Assembly: GCA_017590115.1 (NCBI GenBank) | Contig: JAGGNK010011003.1 | Location: 319,815 to 383,814 of the forward strand | DNA: 64,000 nucleotides | Direction of reading: 5' to 3' | From: Montifringilla adamsi | Lineage: Eukaryota; Chordata; Aves; Passeriformes; Passeridae | Shown here: positions 62,401 through 64,000 of the stretch, piece by piece | How positions within the stretch are numbered: position 1 is the first letter of the stretch | Layout: each line of letters opens with the position of its first letter | Program-made: the position numbers and the translations under genes | Notes under the pieces: generated by a model | The model's database searches: none | Told to the model about the DNA's origin: nothing | What the model saw: the letters and a program-made list of their open reading frames with translations, nothing else

Positions 62401-63921
62401 AGGCAGCCGCCATCAGTAAGCGCTCCTCTCATCACCTGTGTCACTGATTGTCCTGGATTGCAGGATAAGTGTGTATTCTGTCTGCCATCTGTTAGAGGTG
62501 TGGCAGTTATCTTCTGTTAATAGAACAGGATCAAAGTGCCAAAATCTGTCTTGGTTTGAAAAGACAGGTGTGTGCTAGGGAAGGCAGGAGCCTCCCCTGA
62601 AATAGAAAATGTAAACCCCCTCCCTCTGAATTGTTATAAATTTGAAATTAAGGGACTCTCAGGGAAAGATATGGGAGCAGGAATAACAGTTCCTTATTAA
62701 GGAAGAAAATAAAAATAAAACAAACAATGCAGTAATACAAAACAACCCTGCCAGAGTCAGAATACAACCTGACACCCTGTGGGTCAGGGTGGTGGCAGCA
62801 GTCCCATTCCATGGTGGCTCAGCCCTCCTGCAGTGCCAGGTGTGGTACTGGTGGAGCAGGGATCCTGGAGAAGGGTGGAGTTTTCTTCTGAAGCTCCAGG
62901 GGTGGTGTAGATGGGCCTGGTCTTTCTCTGGGAATGCAGTGGAGAAGAAAGCTGCTCCTCTGGGAATGCAGTGGGCAAAGGCTGCTGTGGTGTTCCAAAT
63001 CTCAGATTCTATCCAGGTAGGAATGCTTGGCTCTTCCCCTGGGCAGAGGACCTCCCAATGGGATGCTGGAATTTGATCAGCCATGCAGGGACACTCACTG
63101 GCCATGGACAGCAGAGATCTCCTGGAGGGAGGATTGATTGTGGAAGATATAAAGAAAACTTTATCTGTCCAATGAACAGAAGATAACTGCCACACCTCTA
63201 ACAGATGGCAAATAGAATACACACTTATCTTGCAATCCAGGACACTAATGGAGATGTAAAGATTGATCTACATCATCTAAATACTTACAACACTCATTCT
63301 GACAGTTACCTAAGTACTGGCTAAGTGGATAAAATGTTTCCATAGATGGATGTTGGAACCCTGGTTACTGAGAATTTTAGGCTTTCTGCGCTCATAGGCA
63401 CTGACCCTCAAGAGAACACTACATTTGACCTGAAGCTGTAGGGAAGGCTTCCAACATTAAATAATAAAAGTAAGATTATTAGTGCATAGTTTAAATAAAA
63501 GTGTATTATTCATATAGTAGAAAATTTAGTGTTTGAAGTTTTAAAATACACTTATATATATAAAACAAGATAGAAGTTTTAAGACAGGGACTAGTCCTTC
63601 CTTTTCACCTTCTTCTTCATAAGTTTGAGTAGTAAAAAACTCAACAGATGCATATAGAAATACTTTCCAAAGGAGGCGAGTTGTTTCTGCAGGTTTTTTA
63701 CCACAACTTTGCCTGTTTAGGATGTCTTTTGTCACAAAGATGTCTTTCCCCTTCTAGCAACTCGCACATCCAGCCAGGTGAACTTCCCCATTGACTTCTT
63801 TGAGCACAACCAGCAGCTGACAGACGTGGAGTTCGGGGGCAATGACCTGCTGCAGGTGTACAATGCCCAGCAGATAAAGCACCGGCTCAATTCCACGGGC
63901 ATGTACGTGGCCAACACAAAG
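32240..63921 (+). CDS. UBR4: E3 ubiquitin-protein ligase UBR4 (p600), first 47 exons, 3' truncated by the window
   Basis: UBR4 is a giant N-degron E3 (human about 5183 aa). Exons: 32240-32370, 36855-36952, 37783-37886, 38536-38665, 38770-38909, 39281-39383, 39911-40052, 40141-40265, 40960-41084, 41305-41364, 41492-41682, 41910-42009, 42120-42257, 42738-42855, 43271-43458, 43999-44158, 44285-44370, 45325-45494, 46113-46395, 46992-47124, 47553-47632, 48114-48242, 48690-48872, 49036-49158, 49245-49474, 50101-50225, 50666-50763, 50857-51014, 51687-51896, 52433-52534, 53394-53494, 53685-53883, 54009-54197, 54692-54755, 54955-55146, 55715-55785, 55911-56058, 56513-56740, 56916-57086, 57184-57366, 58331-58489, 59100-59252, 59626-59853, 60635-60792, 61896-62067, 62214-62415, 63758-63921. 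The joined frame is 6945 nt, 2315 codons, no stop. Most of it is the helical-repeat scaffold; a poly-Pro run is in exon 15, an acidic stretch in exon 35, and the UBR box is about residues 1642-1708. The N-terminus is shorter than in human. The catalytic C-terminal region is outside the window. Confidence 0.96.
34034..35030 (+). repeat. 32-bp minisatellite, about 31 copies, UBR4 intron 1
   Basis: The unit reads GGGGACAGGCTGTGTTTGG then GGCTCTCAGGACT and recurs head to tail for 997 bp. Apart from the first unit (GAGGACAGG, CTCGGGACT), the copies look identical. The unit has no stop in any forward frame, and 32 is not a multiple of 3, so all three forward frames stay open across the array. The resulting 370-400-codon frames are artefacts. 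Confidence 0.97.
37240..37385 (+). repeat. CR1-like LINE 3'-end fragment in UBR4 intron 2
   Basis: Blocks include AAGGCTGGGTTGGATGGGGC, TAGTGGAAGGTGTCCCTG, CCATGGCAGGGGGTGGGAC and GGTCCCTTCCAACCCAAACC. Forward orientation. Confidence 0.85.
39640..39780 (-). repeat. CR1-like LINE fragment in UBR4 intron 6
   Basis: It starts with AGAATCACAGGATTGTTGG, then GTTGGAAGAGACCTTTGGGA and TCATCAAGTCCA. This is a CR1 3' end in reverse orientation. Confidence 0.8.
49821..49834. repeat. 14-base poly-G run in UBR4 intron 25
   Basis: Fourteen consecutive G between AAGAAA and TTAATT. The exact length is prone to sequencing error. Confidence 0.85.
54530..54665 (+). repeat. CR1-like LINE 3'-end fragment in UBR4 intron 33
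   Basis: Blocks include CCAGGCTGGATAGGGCTTGG, TAGTGGAAGGTGTCCCTGCC, CATGGCAGGGGATGGGATGA and GATCCCTTCCATCCTAAACC. Forward orientation, ending about 27 bp before exon 34. Confidence 0.85.
55715..56058 (+). other. UBR4: UBR box zinc-finger exons of UBR4 (exons 36-37)
   Basis: The UBR box recognises N-terminal degrons through a compact Cys/His zinc fold. Exon 36 (55715-55785) encodes [12 protein letters not shown]. Exon 37 (55911-56058) encodes [21 protein letters not shown] and [13 protein letters not shown], with the cysteine and histidine ligands in the expected spacing. The Trp codon at the junction is split TG/G. Both exons are intact, so the substrate-recognition module appears functional. 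Confidence 0.93.
57385..57705 (+). repeat. 37-bp degenerate minisatellite at the start of UBR4 intron 40
   Basis: Starting about 20 bp after the exon 40 donor (57367), nearly identical 37-bp units with GGGCTCCAGAGGGAAGGGG and AGCAGTGCTGGAGCTGCT lie in tandem. They grade into shorter units with GGGTTCCCAGGGAAATGGAA up to about 57705. Confidence 0.85.
57985..58165 (+). repeat. CR1-like LINE 3'-end fragment in UBR4 intron 40
   Basis: It contains TTGTCCAGAGAGGTGGTAGG, GACTCAGTGATCTCATGGAT and CCAGCCTTGATGATTCTGTG, matching a forward CR1 end. Confidence 0.85.
58181..58294 (+). repeat. 41-bp direct repeat upstream of UBR4 exon 41
   Basis: 58181-58221 and 58254-58294 share TAACTGTGGGATCTGG, AATTGAAATGC and a TGACTCCC(T/C)TCAG end. 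They differ at two positions and are offset by 73 bp. The second copy ends 36 bp before exon 41. Confidence 0.85.
59540..59584. repeat. 19-bp perfect inverted repeat with 7-base loop, UBR4 intron 42
   Basis: The arms 59540-59558 (AAATTGTAATAATTGATTA) and 59566-59584 are exact reverse complements in a purely A/T-rich region, 41 bp before exon 43. Confidence 0.85.
60955..61008 (+). repeat. short CR1-like terminal fragment in UBR4 intron 44
   Basis: GACTTGGGTGATCCTTGTGG, then GTCCCTTCCAGCTCAGGA and ATTCCATGATA. A short forward CR1 end. Confidence 0.7.
62449..63244. mobile_element. 796-bp element with 70-bp terminal inverted repeats, UBR4 intron 46
   Basis: The left end (62449-62518, starting TGTCCTGGATTGCAGG) and right end (63175-63244) are inverted copies with 3 mismatches in 70. 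If the ends are set at TCCTGG, the flanks CACTGATTG (62442-62450) and CACTAATGG (63243-63251) match at 7 of 9 positions, like an aged 8-9-bp target-site duplication. The interior has no recognisable transposase frame; the longest open frame (187 codons, minus) resembles nothing I know. It may be a non-autonomous DNA transposon, but I cannot name the family. Confidence 0.65.
63252..63740. other. AT-rich intronic stretch, possible second repeat, UBR4 intron 46
   Basis: This AT-rich sequence begins near TGTTGGAACCCTGG (about 63350). It contains AATAATAAA and AAATAAA motifs and has a composition unlike neighbouring UBR4 introns, suggesting repeat-derived DNA. I could not define ends, direct repeats or coding potential. 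The acceptor of exon 47 follows at 63757. Confidence 0.3.
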
Positions 63922-64000
63922 GTGAGTGGGGCAGTCTGGGGTCTGTTGGGCTTCTGGGTGACATTACTGTTCATGTTGATGCCATGCCTTGCCTTAAGGA

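Noticed and set aside
62659..63222. 187-codon minus-strand frame as a transposase
   Set aside because: No recognisable catalytic motif or zinc finger, and it is much shorter than known transposases; it lies in a non-autonomous element at best.

Overview
This is vertebrate nuclear DNA: short exons with GT..AG introns, CpG-rich promoters, no operons. It is most likely from a bird, probably a songbird. The interspersed repeats look like 3' ends of CR1 LINEs, the characteristic avian retroposon, the introns are compact, and the gene order CAPZB - SLC66A1 - AKR7A2 - MRTO4 - EMC1 - UBR4 matches the human 1p36.13 block and a GC-rich avian microchromosome segment. The species cannot be fixed by reading alone.

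Layout. 1-2435: last intron, last coding exon and 3' UTR of CAPZB (+). 2436-5117: intergenic between convergent 3' ends. 5118-9560: SLC66A1 (-), seven coding exons, 305 aa. 9561-10438: head-to-head promoter region with a purine tract and short tandem repeats. 10439-14203: AKR7A2-like aldo-keto reductase (+), seven exons, 335 aa. 14204-15037: convergent 3' flanks. 15038-17426: MRTO4 (-), eight exons, 239 aa. 17427-17599: MRTO4/EMC1 bidirectional promoter. 17001-19596: two copies of a 1298-bp tandem duplication, so the promoter, MRTO4 exons 1-2 and EMC1 exons 1-3 are each present twice. 18898-30204: EMC1 (+), 23 exons, 992 aa. 30205-32239: EMC1 3' flank, a G-rich degenerate repeat and a 692-base run of N. 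32240-63921: the first 47 coding exons of UBR4 (+), exactly 2315 codons, continuing past the window.

All six genes are housekeeping genes with separate roles: actin capping, lysosomal cationic amino-acid export, aldehyde reduction, 60S ribosome assembly, ER membrane protein insertion, and N-degron ubiquitin ligation. Exon junctions were placed by eye from GT/AG sites, reading-frame continuity and remembered human orthologues; every joined frame closes without a stop.

I found no undescribed gene system. The items most worth a second look are the near-identical promoter-spanning duplication (real or assembly error), a highly homogeneous 32-bp minisatellite of about 31 copies in UBR4 intron 1, a 796-bp element with 70-bp terminal inverted repeats in UBR4 intron 46, and several minisatellites that sit directly against splice sites or inside promoters.
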